In this document: positions 8,097 to 17,376 of the stretch, piece by piece
Layout: each line of letters begins with the position of its first letter
Numbering within the stretch: the stretch's first letter is position 1
Origin: Ideonella sp. MAG2
GTDB taxonomy: Bacteria > Pseudomonadota > Gammaproteobacteria > Burkholderiales > Burkholderiaceae_C
Direction of reading: 5' to 3'
Assembly: GCA_004359425.1 (NCBI GenBank)
Contig: PTEU01000002.1
Location: 152,623-216,622, forward strand
DNA length: 64,000 nucleotides
Notes under the pieces: generated by a model
What the model saw: the letters and a program-made list of their open reading frames with translations, nothing else
The model's database searches: none
Told to the model about the DNA's origin: nothing
Translations under genes and position numbers: made by a program

Positions 8097-8332
8097 GCTC
8101 CCAGCAATTCGTGGTCGGTGATTTCAAAGTCATCAGCAAAGGTGACTTTGGCCACACCCGCCAAAGTGCCCAGCGTGCGCGGAACCCCCGCTTCCAGTTG
8201 GGCATAGGGGATCAACGCAGCCACCTTCTCTTGATGGCGACCATAGGCCACCACAATGGTCTCGCCGTTGCGGACGGCGTCGATCAATTCCGAGAAGCGG
8301 GCTTTGAACTCGCCCACTTGAATGGTTTGCAT
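8093..8332 (-). CDS. Phd/YefM-type antitoxin
   Basis: Antitoxin partner of the PIN toxin. The 79-residue protein opens with MQTIQVGEFKARFSELIDAV and then NGETIVVAYGRH, the Phd/YefM DNA-binding fold, and ends in an acidic tail (FADDFEITDHELL) suited to covering the toxin. It is the first gene of the module and would autoregulate it. An unrelated SGNH gene follows the other boundary after about 80 bases. Confidence 0.88.
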   Translation of the reverse strand: MQTIQVGEFKARFSELIDAVRNGETIVVAYGRHQEKVAALIPYAQLEAGVPRTLGTLAGVAKVTFADDFEITDHELLGA

Positions 8333-8409
8333 GGAGGCCTCTGTGGTTCACTGTTTGGGAGCCATACTAGGCAGGCCCATTGAGCTTGTCAAGTTGTCAA
8401 GTTTTCACC

Positions 8410-9165
8410 TCACGCCACCAAGCCCTGATCCACCTCACCCTCATCCACCTGCGCGATAAAGCCCGCCAGGTGCTCGGCCCAGGCGGCGTAGCCTGCGCGG
8501 CCGGGGTGGAAGCCGTCTTCGGCCATCCATTGGGCGGCCGGGGCGGGCAGCGTGGGCAAGGGGGCATGGTGGCGGCCTGCGGCGCAAGATGCGCGGCTGC
8601 GGGCTGCCGCGTCTAGGCGGCTAGCGTCTTGGCCCAGCACGCTGCGCAGGGGCCAGGGCAGCAAGGGGAATTGGTCCATCGGCGGCAGCGCGCTGTGCAG
8701 GGTGTGGCGCAGGCCCAGGTGGGCGCGGCCCCAGGTGTCGATGGCGTCCAAGGTATGGGCAAAGCGAGACGCTGGGGTTTGGGCCACGGCGTCGTTCACA
8801 CCCACCACCACCAGCAACCAGTCTGTGGGCTCCGGAGCTTCGGCCTGCAACTGGGCCAAGGCCTGCTCTGCCGTGTGGCCGGTTTGGGCCAGCAATCGCC
8901 AGGCGACCGGGCGGGCTAGGCGGTGGGCCAGGGCGGCCGCCAGCGGTTGGGCCAGGGCGTGGCGTTGATGGGCCACGCCCACCCCGGCAGCGGATGAGTC
9001 TCCCAGCACCGTCAAGCGCAAAGGCTCACGTTCGGCGTTAAAGGTCATCTCGGGCTCTTCCACGCCTTGCCGTGGCCCGGCGGCCTCCGGCAGGCGCAGC
9101 GCGCTGCGCCGCACCAGGCGGCCTTGCCACAGCAAGACGGGGGCGAGCGCGAGCTTGGCAATCAT
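8410..9165 (-). CDS. SGNH/GDSL-family hydrolase
   Basis: Esterase-type protein of 251 residues. The nucleophile block is LGDSSAAGVGV, block III is VVVGVNDAV, and the catalytic Asp-His pair lies in EDGFHPGRAGY near the C-terminus. A hydrophobic N-terminal stretch (LALAPVLLW) may anchor it in or near the membrane. It closes the beta-oxidation cluster in the same orientation, so a lipid or ester substrate is plausible but not shown. Confidence 0.85.
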   Translation of the reverse strand: MIAKLALAPVLLWQGRLVRRSALRLPEAAGPRQGVEEPEMTFNAEREPLRLTVLGDSSAAGVGVAHQRHALAQPLAAALAHRLARPVAWRLLAQTGHTAEQALAQLQAEAPEPTDWLLVVVGVNDAVAQTPASRFAHTLDAIDTWGRAHLGLRHTLHSALPPMDQFPLLPWPLRSVLGQDASRLDAAARSRASCAAGRHHAPLPTLPAPAAQWMAEDGFHPGRAGYAAWAEHLAGFIAQVDEGEVDQGLVA

Positions 9166-9186
9166 GTCAGCACCGTCGTCCTATCC

Positions 9187-9213
9187 GAGAGGCCCTTCGA
9201 CAAGCTCAGGGTG
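9187..9213. repeat. Short extragenic repeat-like element
   Basis: The intergenic stretch carries GCCCTTCGACAAGCTCAGGG followed by TGAACGG, which resembles a short dispersed element common between genes in proteobacterial genomes. Only one copy is seen in this window, so the repeat status comes from general knowledge. Confidence 0.4.
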
Positions 9214-9250
9214 AACGGTGTGGCGGCCTGAACGCTGGAGAGAGGTACGC

Positions 9251-10021
9251 TCACGAGAACTGCGAGAAGTCAGGCGCTCGCTTCTGGAAGAAGGCGGTGA
9301 AGGCTTCTTTGGCCTCGGGGCTTTGCAAGCGCTGTGCAAACAAAGCGCCTTCGGTCTTGATGACCTGGGCCGCTTGCTCGCGCAGTGAGCCCTTCATCAA
9401 ACGCTTGGCTTCGCGCACGGCAGCCGGTGGCAGGTTGTTGAAGCGCTCGGCCACGCGGCGGGCGTGGTTGACCACCTCGGCGCTGGGCAACACAGCGTTG
9501 GCGATGCCGCATTCCACGGCTTCATCGGGGGTGAAGGGGTCGCCCAGCAGCAGCTTGGGGGCGGCCTTCACATGGCCCATGAGTTGAGGCACCAGCAGGC
9601 TGGAGGCGAACTCGGGCACAAGCCCTAAGCTCACAAAGGGCATGGCCAGGCGGGCCTCGTCGCTGATGAAGACAAAGTCGCAGTGCAGCAGCAAGGTGGT
9701 GCCAATGCCAATGGCCGCCCCGGTGACGGCCGCCACCACGGGCTTGTCGCAGCCAATCAGAGCATTCATGAACTCAAACACCGGCGCGGGCGAGCCATCG
9801 GCCCGGGGTGGGCGCTGCATAAAGTCTTCGATGTCATTGCCCGAGGTGAAGATGCCGGGCTGGCCGGTGATCAACACGGCCCGCACGCTGGGCTCTGTTT
9901 GAGCCGCACGCAGGGCTTCGGCCATGGCGGTGTACATGGCCTGGGTCAACGCATTCTTCTTTTCCGGGCGGGCGATCTCGATGAGGGCCACACCGTTGTG
10001 GACGGCGGTTTTGATGGACAT
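9251..10021 (-). CDS. Enoyl-CoA hydratase/isomerase
   Basis: Crotonase-family enzyme of 256 residues, expected to hydrate or isomerise enoyl-CoA esters in beta-oxidation. Oxyanion-hole motifs are GNDIEDF (about 65) and VTGAAIGIGTTLLLHCDF (about 105-125). Start ATG 10021 is preceded by AAGGAA; a longer reading into the gap is rejected. It lies downstream of the thiolase on the same strand but behind a terminator-like hairpin. Confidence 0.9.
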   Translation of the reverse strand: MSIKTAVHNGVALIEIARPEKKNALTQAMYTAMAEALRAAQTEPSVRAVLITGQPGIFTSGNDIEDFMQRPPRADGSPAPVFEFMNALIGCDKPVVAAVTGAAIGIGTTLLLHCDFVFISDEARLAMPFVSLGLVPEFASSLLVPQLMGHVKAAPKLLLGDPFTPDEAVECGIANAVLPSAEVVNHARRVAERFNNLPPAAVREAKRLMKGSLREQAAQVIKTEGALFAQRLQSPEAKEAFTAFFQKRAPDFSQFS

Positions 10022-10102
10022 GGGCTGGATTCCTTGGAAGTGAAGTTGATGAAAACCGCCACAGAGGCACAGAGACACTGAGGACTGGCCGTTCGTCAAT
10101 CT

Positions 10103-10138
10103 AAACGGCAAACGGGCGACCCTGGTGGGGGCCGCCCG
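10103..10138 (-). terminator. Intrinsic terminator after the thiolase gene
   Basis: On the minus strand CGGGCGGCCC pairs with GGGTCGCCCG (ten pairs including one G-T) around a CCACCA loop, followed by TTTGCCGTTT. The position just past the thiolase stop and the U-rich tail support termination or attenuation before the enoyl-CoA hydratase gene. Confidence 0.65.
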
Positions 10139-10165
10139 CTGCTCGCTCTTAGGTCAGGGTGTTGT

Positions 10166-11365
10166 TCACAATGCTTCGAAGATACCTGCGGCGCCTTGGC
10201 CAGTGCCCACGCACATGGTGACCATGCCGTACTTTTGCTTGGTGCGGCGCAGGCCGTGGATGGTGGTGGCGGCACGGATGGCACCCGTGGCACCCAGCGG
10301 GTGACCCAAAGCGATGGCGCCGCCCAGGGGGTTCACCACATCGGGGTTCAGGCCCAGGGTGCGGATGACGGCCAGCGACTGCGCGGCAAAGGCTTCGTTC
10401 AGCTCGATCCAGCCCAGGTCTTCTTGCGTCAGGCCGGCATAGCCCAGCGCAGCGGGGATGGCCTCGATGGGGCCAATGCCCATGATCTCGGGGCGCACGC
10501 CACGGCTGGCAAAGCTCACAAAGCGAGCCAGCGGAGTCAAGCCAAAAGTCTTCACGGCCTTTTCGCTGGCCAAGATCAAGGCACCTGCGCCGTCACTGGT
10601 TTGCGAGCTGTTGCCCGCCGTGACGGAGCCCTTGGCGGCAAACACCGGGCGCAGCTTGGCCAGGCCTTCGAGCGAGGTGTCGGGGCGGGGGCCTTCGTCC
10701 AGGTTGACGGTGCGGGTGGAGGTGCTGATCTCGCCGGTCTCTAGGTTGGGCGTGCGGGTGATCACATCCACCGGGCAGATCTCGTCGGCAAAGTAGCCGG
10801 CCGCTTGGGCGGCGATGGCGCGCTGGTGCGAGGCCAAGGCAAACGCGTCCTGGTCGGCGCGGGTCACGTTCCACTGCTCGGCCACCTTCTCAGCCGTCAA
10901 GCCCATGCCGTAGGCAATGCCCACGTTGTCGTCGTCCGCAAAGACAGCGGGGTTGAACGAAGGCTTGTTGCCGCCCATGGGCACCAGGCTCATGGACTCA
11001 GCACCACCGGCAATCATCACGTCGGCTTCGCCCACGCGGATGCGGTCTGCGGCCATCTGAATGGCCGTCAGGCCCGAGGCGCAAAAGCGGTTGATGGTGA
11101 CACCACCCACCGAGTGCGGCAGGCCCGCCAAGGCCACGGCCACGCGGGCCATGTTCATGCCCTGCTCGCCTTCAGGGAAGGAGCAGCCGATGATGGCGTC
11201 TTCAATGGCCTTGGGGTCCAGCGTGGGCACTTGACCCATGGCGCTGCGCAACGCGGTGATCAGCAGATCGTCCGAGCGCGTGTTCTTGAAGTAACCCCGG
11301 CCTGAGCGGCCAATAGGCGTCCGGCTGGCCGCAACGATGTAGGCTTCTTGCACTTGTTTGCTCAT
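10166..11365 (-). CDS. fadA: Acetyl-CoA C-acyltransferase (3-ketoacyl-CoA thiolase)
   Basis: Thiolase of 399 residues that cleaves 3-ketoacyl-CoA with CoA in the last step of beta-oxidation. The nucleophilic cysteine is in NRFCASGLTA, the active-site histidine in GHPLGATGA, and the second cysteine in CVGTGQGAAG. The length is full for the family. It follows the 3-hydroxyacyl-CoA dehydrogenase gene on the same strand, the usual partner that supplies its substrate. Confidence 0.93.
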   Translation of the reverse strand: MSKQVQEAYIVAASRTPIGRSGRGYFKNTRSDDLLITALRSAMGQVPTLDPKAIEDAIIGCSFPEGEQGMNMARVAVALAGLPHSVGGVTINRFCASGLTAIQMAADRIRVGEADVMIAGGAESMSLVPMGGNKPSFNPAVFADDDNVGIAYGMGLTAEKVAEQWNVTRADQDAFALASHQRAIAAQAAGYFADEICPVDVITRTPNLETGEISTSTRTVNLDEGPRPDTSLEGLAKLRPVFAAKGSVTAGNSSQTSDGAGALILASEKAVKTFGLTPLARFVSFASRGVRPEIMGIGPIEAIPAALGYAGLTQEDLGWIELNEAFAAQSLAVIRTLGLNPDVVNPLGGAIALGHPLGATGAIRAATTIHGLRRTKQKYGMVTMCVGTGQGAAGIFEAL

Positions 11366-11379
11366 GATGTGTTCCTTGA

Positions 11380-13282
11380 TCAGTTGCGGACAGGTTTACC
11401 TGTCGAAAGCATGCCCATGATCCGCTCTTGCGTCTTGGGGTGCTCCAGCAGGCCGCAGAAGTGCTTGCGCTCCAGCGCCATCAGGTATTCCTCGGTCACC
11501 AGGGTGCCGGCGTCCATGTCGCCACCGCACACCACATCGGCGATCAGGCTGGCAATGTGGAAGTCGTGCTGGCTGATGAAGCCACCATAGCATCATGTCT
11601 TGCAGCTTCTTCTCTTCGGGCGCAATGCCCTTGGCACCCAGCTTCATGAAGACGGGCATCAGAGATTCAAGGTTGGCACCGGCCGAGAACACGTCGTCCG
11701 GGCTCCAGACCACCAGACCTTGGTAGCCGGCTTCAGCAATCTCCAGCGCCTTGAGCAGGCCGTCGGTGACGGTGGGGCTGATCAAGTGCAGCTTGGCGGT
11801 GATGCTGGCGATGACGACCTCGCCGTCCAGCGTCCAGACCCGCACTTCTTCGTTCTTGAACAACTCGGTGCCCGACTTCAGTGGGTCCACCGCGCCGCTG
11901 CCGCCCACGCTTTCGGGGAAGTGCTGACGACCGTAGACCGGCAGGCTGGAGCGAGGCAGGTATTGGCCTTGCGCGGCCGACCAAGAGCCCTCCGGCGTGT
12001 GCACACCGGTGCGCCCGTCAAACACCCAAGCAGGCAGCGGCGCATTGCACAGGGCCTTGCCCGCGTCAATGTCTTCCTTGACCCAGGTGGCCACTTGCTG
12101 CCAACCGGCTTCTTGCCACAGCTCGAAGGGGCCTTGCTTCATGCCAAAGCCCCAGCGCATCGCAAAGTCCACCTCGCGGGCGGAGTCGGCAATGTCGGCC
12201 AGGTGCACGGCTACATAGTGGAAGCTGTCGCGCAGGATGGCCCACACGAACTGCGCTTGCGGGTTGGATGACTCACGCAGCAGCTTCAGGCGCTCGGCCG
12301 CAGGCTTTTTCAGGATGCGCTCGACGATGGTGTCGGCCTTGCCGCCCGAAGGCACATAGGTGGCCGTGGCCGCATCCAGGCGCAGGATGTTCTTGCCTTC
12401 CTTCTTGTAAAAGCCAGCGCCCACCTTTTGGCCCAAGGCACCCTTGGCGATCAAGCCCGAGAGCACGGCCGGCGTGGCATAGCTCGGGTAGAAGGGGTCG
12501 GCCTGCAGGTTGTCTTGCAGGGTCTTGATGACATGGGCCATGGTGTCCAGGCCCACCACATCGGCGGTGCGGAAGGTGCCCGAGCTGGCGCGGCCCATCT
12601 TCTTGCCCGTCAGGTCGTCCACCACGTCCACGCTCAGGCCAAACTTCTCGGCCTCATGGATGGTGGCCAGCATGCCGGCGATGCCCACGCGGTTGGCGAT
12701 GAAGTTGGGCGTGTCTTTGGCGCGCACCACACCCTTGCCCACGGTGGTGGTGACAAAGGCTTCGAGCTGGTCGAGCACCACCGCCTCGGTGGTGGGGGTG
12801 GGGATCAACTCCACCAGGTACATATAGCGCGGTGGGTTGAAGAAGTGAATGCCGCAGAAGCGCGGCTTCAGGCTCTCGGGCAGGGCCTCAGCCAGCTTGC
12901 TGATGGACAAGCCCGAAGTGTTGGAGGCCACGATGGCACCGGGTGCCACAAAGGGAGCGATCTTGCTGTAGAGGTCCAGCTTCCAGTCCATGCGCTCGGC
13001 AATGGCCTCGATGATCAGGTCGCAGTCTTTCAGCAGCTCCAGGTGCTCTTCGTAGTTGGCAGGCTGGATGCGGGCCGCATGGTCGGCCACGCCCAGCGGT
13101 GCGGGTTTGAGCTTCTTCAGGTTCTCGATGGCCTTCAGCGCAATGCCGCTTTTCGGACCCTCCTTGGCAGGAAGGTCGAAGAGCACGACCGGGACTTTGA
13201 CGTTGACCAAATGGGCCGCGATCTGCGCGCCCATGACGCCGGCGCCAAGCACGGCCACCTTGCGAGGGTTGAATTTGCTCAT
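11380..13282 (-). pseudogene. 3-hydroxyacyl-CoA dehydrogenase/enoyl-CoA hydratase with internal out-of-frame deletion
   Basis: Multifunctional beta-oxidation protein of the FadB/FadN type. The N-terminal NAD domain is clear (VAVLGAGVMGAQIAAH, then HFFNPP about residue 145), followed by the C-terminal dehydrogenase domain and the start of the enoyl-CoA hydratase part (SAGANLESL). Near 11590 the frame breaks: KLQDMMLW is followed, one frame over, by GGFISQHDFHIASLIADV and a normal end, SGKPVRN, with stop at 11380. About 170 residues usually lie between these pieces. The unshifted frame runs on to 11396 through meaningless sequence. Genuine decay or an assembly join are both possible. Confidence 0.85.
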
Positions 13283-13330
13283 GTGTATTCCAGTGAATCA
13301 ATCAAATGCAGGCGTGCGACCGATGCCTAC

Positions 13331-13762
13331 TCACTCAACCCGAATCCAGGTTTGGTTGCGGTAGAAGGGGCCGATATAGCCGCGCACTTCCAGCTTCTTG
13401 CCGCCCTCAATGGGCTTGAGGCGCAGCTTGTAGGTCTTGCCGTTGTTGGGGTCGAGGATCTCACCGCCCTCCCACACTTCTTTGTCATCACCCTGCTTGG
13501 CATTGCGGATGATGGTCATGCCCACCACCGGCTTGCCCTTGCGGTCGTCGGTGCAGGCCTCGCACACGGCGTTGGCCTTGGCCGGGTCGGCGATCTTCTC
13601 GACCTTACCGCTGAGCACGCCGCCCGCGTCGCTGATGCGAACCAGGGACTTCTCTTGCTTGGACTCATCGTCAATGGTGCGCCACAGGCCGGTCGGGGTG
13701 GCTTGGGCCATGGCGGCGGCGCTCAGAACAGACAGGGCCAGTGCGGTGAACACGTTTTTCAT
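13331..13762 (-). CDS. DUF2147 secreted protein
   Basis: A 143-residue exported protein. It has a signal peptide (MKNVFTALALSVLSAAAMAQA) and then the DUF2147 lipocalin-like barrel: GLWRTIDDESKQEKSLVRI, the CEAC cysteine pair, KQGDDKEVWEGGEILDP and the final RNQTWIRV. The start ATG 13762 has GGAG six bases upstream. Members are periplasmic or outer-membrane associated with no proven reaction. Its place inside the fatty-acid cluster is common in related bacteria. Confidence 0.85.
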   Translation of the reverse strand: MKNVFTALALSVLSAAAMAQATPTGLWRTIDDESKQEKSLVRISDAGGVLSGKVEKIADPAKANAVCEACTDDRKGKPVVGMTIIRNAKQGDDKEVWEGGEILDPNNGKTYKLRLKPIEGGKKLEVRGYIGPFYRNQTWIRVE

Positions 13763-13805
13763 GGGAGTCTCCTGGTCAGGTTGCAAAGGGGTGAGAGGGA
13801 TGGCG

Positions 13806-15596
13806 TCAGAACAAGGCCTCGTCCATGGCCATCAGCGGGGCCACACCTGCACGCGCGGTGCGGATGAGGCTGGCCGTCTCTGGCAAGAGCTTGGCGAAGT
13901 AGAAGCGGATGGTATGCAATTTCGCGGTGTAGAAGGGGTCGCCCGAGTTCTGCTTCTCCAGCGCGATCTTGGCCATGCGGGCAAACAGGTAGGCAAAGGT
14001 CAGGTGGCCCACCACGCGCAGATAGTCCACCGACGCGCCGCCCACCTCGTCGGCATTACCAAAGGCCTTCATGCCCAGCTCGGTGGTCAGCTTGGTGACT
14101 TTGTCGCCCAGGTCGGCCAGCGGGTTGATGAACTCCTGCATGTCTTCGCGCACACCTTCTTCTTCCACGAACTCGGCGATCTTCTTGCCAAAGGCCTTCA
14201 GCTTTTTGCCGTTGTCGCCCAGGATCTTGCGGCCCAGCAGGTCCAGCGATTGCACGGTGTTGGTGCCCTCGTAAATCATGTTGATGCGGGCATCACGCAC
14301 ATACTGCTCCATGCCCCACTCGTGGATGTAGCCGTGGCCGCCAAAGACCTGCATGCAATGCGAGGTGGCTAACCAACCGTTGTCGGTGAGGAAGGCCTTG
14401 ATGATGGGGGTCAGCAGGGCCACTTCGTCAGCAGCCTCCTTGCGCACGTCTTCGTCGGGGTGGCTCAACTCCTTGTCGAGCTGCACCACGGTGTAGACGG
14501 CCAGCGCGCGGCCGCCTTCGGCAAAGGCACGGGCGGTCAGCAGCATCTTGCGCACATCGGGGTGCACGATGATGGAGTCAGCAGGCTTGTCAGGCGACTT
14601 GGGGCCGCTGAGTGAGCGCATCTGGATGCGGTCTTTGGCATAGGCCACGGCGTTTTGGTAGGCCACTTCGGTCAGGCCTATCGACTGGTTGCCCACGCCC
14701 AAGCGGGCGGCGTTCATCATCACGAACATGGCGGCCAAGCCCTTGTGCGGCTCGCCCACCAGGGTGCCCACCGCGCCATCCAAGATCATCTGGCAAGTGG
14801 CATTGCCATGGATGCCCATTTTGTGCTCCAGCGCACCGCAGTGGATGGCGTTGCGCTCACCGAGGCTGCCGTCAGCCTTGATGTGGAACTTGGGCACAAT
14901 GAACAGCGAGATACCCTTGGAACCCGCAGGGGCATCGGGCAGGCGGGCCAGCACCAGGTGGACGATGTTCTCGGCCAGGTTGTGCTCACCGGCGCTGATG
15001 AAGATTTTTTGGCCGGTGATCTTGTAGGTGCCGTCGGCCTGGGGCTCGGCCTTGGTGCGCAGCATGCCAAGGTCGGTGCCGCAATGCGGCTCGGTCAGGC
15101 ACATGGTGCCCGTCCACTCACCGCTGACCAGCTTGGTCAGGTAGAGGCGCTTTTGCTCTTCGGTACCGTGGGCGTGCAGGCACTCGTAGGCGCCGTGCGA
15201 GAGGCCGGGGTACATGGTCCAGGCCTGATTGGCGCTGTTGAGCATTTCATAGAAGCACTGGTTGACCGTGTGCGGCAGGCCTTGGCCCCCGTACTCCGGG
15301 TCGCAGCTCAGCGCGGGCCAGCCGCCTTCCACATACTTGGCATAAGCCTCTTTGAAGCCCGTGGGCGGCGTCACTTCGTGGCTGGCTTTGTCGAGCTTGC
15401 AGCCTTCGGCATCCCCGCTGAGATTGATGGGGAACAGCACTTCGGCGGCGAACTTGCCGCCCTCTTCCAGCACCGCATTGATGGTGTCGGCGTCAATGTC
15501 GGCGTGGGCCGGCATTTGCTTGAATTCGCTGCTCACATCCAGCAGCTCGTGCAGCACGAATTGAAGGTCGCGCAACTGTGGGGTGTACTGGGCCAT
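13806..15596 (-). CDS. Acyl-CoA dehydrogenase, long form (596 aa)
   Basis: FAD-dependent enzyme that introduces the trans-2 double bond into acyl-CoA. Motifs: SGEWTGTMCLTEPHCGTDLG in the middle domain (about 150), GQKIFISAGEH, and MIYEGTNTVQSLDLLGRK carrying the catalytic glutamate region (about 440). About 600 residues with an extra C-terminal domain is the normal size of this subfamily. Start ATG 15596 has AGGAG upstream; the longer reading lacks homology style. It is first of the beta-oxidation run and next to a TetR regulator. Confidence 0.92.
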   Translation of the reverse strand: MAQYTPQLRDLQFVLHELLDVSSEFKQMPAHADIDADTINAVLEEGGKFAAEVLFPINLSGDAEGCKLDKASHEVTPPTGFKEAYAKYVEGGWPALSCDPEYGGQGLPHTVNQCFYEMLNSANQAWTMYPGLSHGAYECLHAHGTEEQKRLYLTKLVSGEWTGTMCLTEPHCGTDLGMLRTKAEPQADGTYKITGQKIFISAGEHNLAENIVHLVLARLPDAPAGSKGISLFIVPKFHIKADGSLGERNAIHCGALEHKMGIHGNATCQMILDGAVGTLVGEPHKGLAAMFVMMNAARLGVGNQSIGLTEVAYQNAVAYAKDRIQMRSLSGPKSPDKPADSIIVHPDVRKMLLTARAFAEGGRALAVYTVVQLDKELSHPDEDVRKEAADEVALLTPIIKAFLTDNGWLATSHCMQVFGGHGYIHEWGMEQYVRDARINMIYEGTNTVQSLDLLGRKILGDNGKKLKAFGKKIAEFVEEEGVREDMQEFINPLADLGDKVTKLTTELGMKAFGNADEVGGASVDYLRVVGHLTFAYLFARMAKIALEKQNSGDPFYTAKLHTIRFYFAKLLPETASLIRTARAGVAPLMAMDEALF

Positions 15597-15639
15597 GGTG
15601 TGCTCCTGTCGAAAAGAAAAGGTCAGCGCCGCTGCCGGC

Positions 15640-16335
15640 TCAAGGGGTGGGACGGGTAAAAGGCCGCACCACCGTGGCAGTGGGTGCGGGTTCGGCGTAA
15701 TCGCGAATGGTTCGGGCAAAGGCGCAACGCGCGCGCTCAACAGCACCGGGGTTGCGCAAAAAGCGTGCGTCGTGGTGCAGGGCCAAGATCAGGCCATGCA
15801 GCTCGAACAAAAGCTGGTCGGGGTCGGTATCGGGCTGCAAATCGCCCGTGTCAATGGCCTGCAAAATGGCTTTGGCCAAGGCGGCTTGCCAGGCCTTGAC
15901 CATGCTGGCCAAGGCATCCCGCACCGGGCCAGGGCGGTCGTCAAACTCGACGGCGCCGCTGATGTAGATGCAGCCGGAGTCGATTTCCACGGACACGCGC
16001 TTGACCCAGTTTTCAAACAAGGCGGTCACGCGCGGCAGGCCGCGCTTTTCGCGGATGGCGGGGAAAAAGACTTCTTCTTCAAACTTGCTGTGGTACTCCC
16101 GGATCACCGAGATTTGCAGCTCCTCGCGCGAGCCAAAGTGGGCAAACACACCCGACTTGCTCATGCCGGTGACCTCGGCCAGCGCCCCGATGGACAAGCC
16201 TTCCAAACCCATGTGCGAGGCTAAGCCTAAGGCAGCCTCCAAAATGGCGGCGCGGGTCTGCTGGCCTTTATGCAAGGTGCGAGAAGAGGTGCGACGGGAT
16301 GGGGTGGCGGTGCTCACAGGCGTGTTGTCGGCCAT
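15640..16335 (-). CDS. TetR-family transcriptional regulator
   Basis: A 231-residue repressor with an N-terminal TetR helix-turn-helix (about 28-75: TRAAILEAALGLASHMGLEG, then SKSGVFAHFGSREEL) and a variable ligand-binding C-terminus. It sits 43 bases upstream of the acyl-CoA dehydrogenase gene on the same strand, so it probably controls the beta-oxidation genes in response to acyl-CoA; that is inference from context. The 233 bases between it and parD contain promoters but no gene. Confidence 0.88.
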   Translation of the reverse strand: MADNTPVSTATPSRRTSSRTLHKGQQTRAAILEAALGLASHMGLEGLSIGALAEVTGMSKSGVFAHFGSREELQISVIREYHSKFEEEVFFPAIREKRGLPRVTALFENWVKRVSVEIDSGCIYISGAVEFDDRPGPVRDALASMVKAWQAALAKAILQAIDTGDLQPDTDPDQLLFELHGLILALHHDARFLRNPGAVERARCAFARTIRDYAEPAPTATVVRPFTRPTP

Positions 16336-16568
16336 TCAGGGCCACTCTGAAACGAACGGTCGTGCTATTTTGCAGAACTCCCAGCATTTGGCGAGCCCTC
16401 AACCCTGTTTATTTCTAGGGTTCTGGGCCTAAAGCGACCAAGCCAAGGGTTTTCACTGAGGACTATCGGCAGCGGAGATGTGCGCTGGCATGCTGCGCAA
16501 TTTCACTTGCATTCAGACGATCCGTTTGCTAATTTGGTGGGAATCTTTCCTACCGTCTGGAGTGCCCC

Positions 16569-16856
16569 ATGGCCATCGCCGAGAAAATCAGCATCGCATT
16601 GCCGCCAGAAGTGGTGGCCGCCCTCCGCAGCGCCGTGGCCACCGGCGAGTACGCCTCCAGCAGCGAAGTGGTGCGCGATGCGCTGCGTGACTGGACCTAC
16701 AAGCGCAGCTTGCGCCAGCAGGGCATCGCCGAGTTACGCCAGGTCTGGTGCGAGGCGCTGCAGGACAAGAGGCCGGGGATGTCCGCTGACGATGTTCTCG
16801 ATCGCCTTGAGCGAAAGTACCAAGCCATGGTCGACGCCACCGGCTCGGCGACATGA
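16569..16856 (+). CDS. parD: ParD-type antitoxin (ribbon-helix-helix)
   Basis: Antitoxin of 95 residues. The N-terminus KISIALPPEVVAALRSAV followed by GEYASSSEVVRDALRDW is the ParD ribbon-helix-helix unit that binds DNA and would repress the operon; the C-terminal helix covers the toxin. Its last four bases overlap the toxin start (ATGA). An inverted pair CAGACG (16514) and CGTCTG (16554) lies just upstream and could be part of the operator. Confidence 0.88.
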   Translation: MAIAEKISIALPPEVVAALRSAVATGEYASSSEVVRDALRDWTYKRSLRQQGIAELRQVWCEALQDKRPGMSADDVLDRLERKYQAMVDATGSAT

Positions 16857-17158
16857 TGCCCTTGGAGCTGTCGGCCTTCATCGAGGCCGATCTTGATGCC
16901 ATTGCCAGCTTCATCGCAGAGGACAACCCCAACCGGGCGGTCACCTTCATTCGCGACATTCGCGCAAAGTTCCGCGCAATTCAACGCGAACCGTTGATCT
17001 ATCAATTGCGGACAGACATCGGCGTGGACGCCCGAATGGCCAGTGTGGGCAACTACGCGATCCTGTTCCGCATCACCGCAAGTGCCGTGCGCATTGAGCG
17101 CGTCATCTACGCTGGCCGCGATCTCGCTAACGTGTTCGACGGGCCATCACAGCCCTAG
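16853..17158 (+). CDS. parE: ParE/RelE-family toxin
   Basis: Toxin of 101 residues in the ParE branch, which targets DNA gyrase. It shows EADLDAIASFIAEDNPNRAVTF, then the conserved VGNYAILFRI and a late IYAGRDL segment. It is translationally coupled to parD. The module marks the outer edge of the toxin/immunity island that follows on the opposite strand. Confidence 0.88.
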   Translation: MMPLELSAFIEADLDAIASFIAEDNPNRAVTFIRDIRAKFRAIQREPLIYQLRTDIGVDARMASVGNYAILFRITASAVRIERVIYAGRDLANVFDGPSQP

Positions 17159-17218
17159 TGCCGCCCCCTGCTTAAGCCGCGCCGCACAGCGCCCCAGGAG
17201 CGTGGGCGGCAGATTGGA

Positions 17219-17367
17219 CAGCAGTGGCAGCACCTAAGGCGGCGGGGTTGTGGGGCAGGTCAGTCGTCGCCATACATCGGTCTATTTCTGGGTCAGTGGG
17301 GCTTTTGCCCAGGGGTGGCGGGGTAGGCGTTCAGGAAGACGTTGGCGGCTTCTTGCTCATCCGGGGT
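17219..17367 (-). repeat. 149-bp copy of the TPR-gene junction (relic)
   Basis: This stretch matches 22568-22716 at about 138 of 149 positions by eye, in the same orientation. On the minus strand it encodes the end of TPR gene A (DEQEAANVFLNAY...TPGQKPH stop) and the first codons of TPR gene B (ATTDLPHNPAALGAA). Here both are fragments: the A tail has no gene before it, and the B start reaches a stop after about 25 codons. It is the scar of a duplication or recombination within the toxin island. Confidence 0.85.
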
Positions 17368-17376
17368 ACGCAGGCG

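Noticed and set aside
16336..16568. Possible small gene or RNA between TetR and parD
   Set aside because: No coherent frame with a start and ribosome-binding site, and no strong RNA fold; it most likely holds two promoters.
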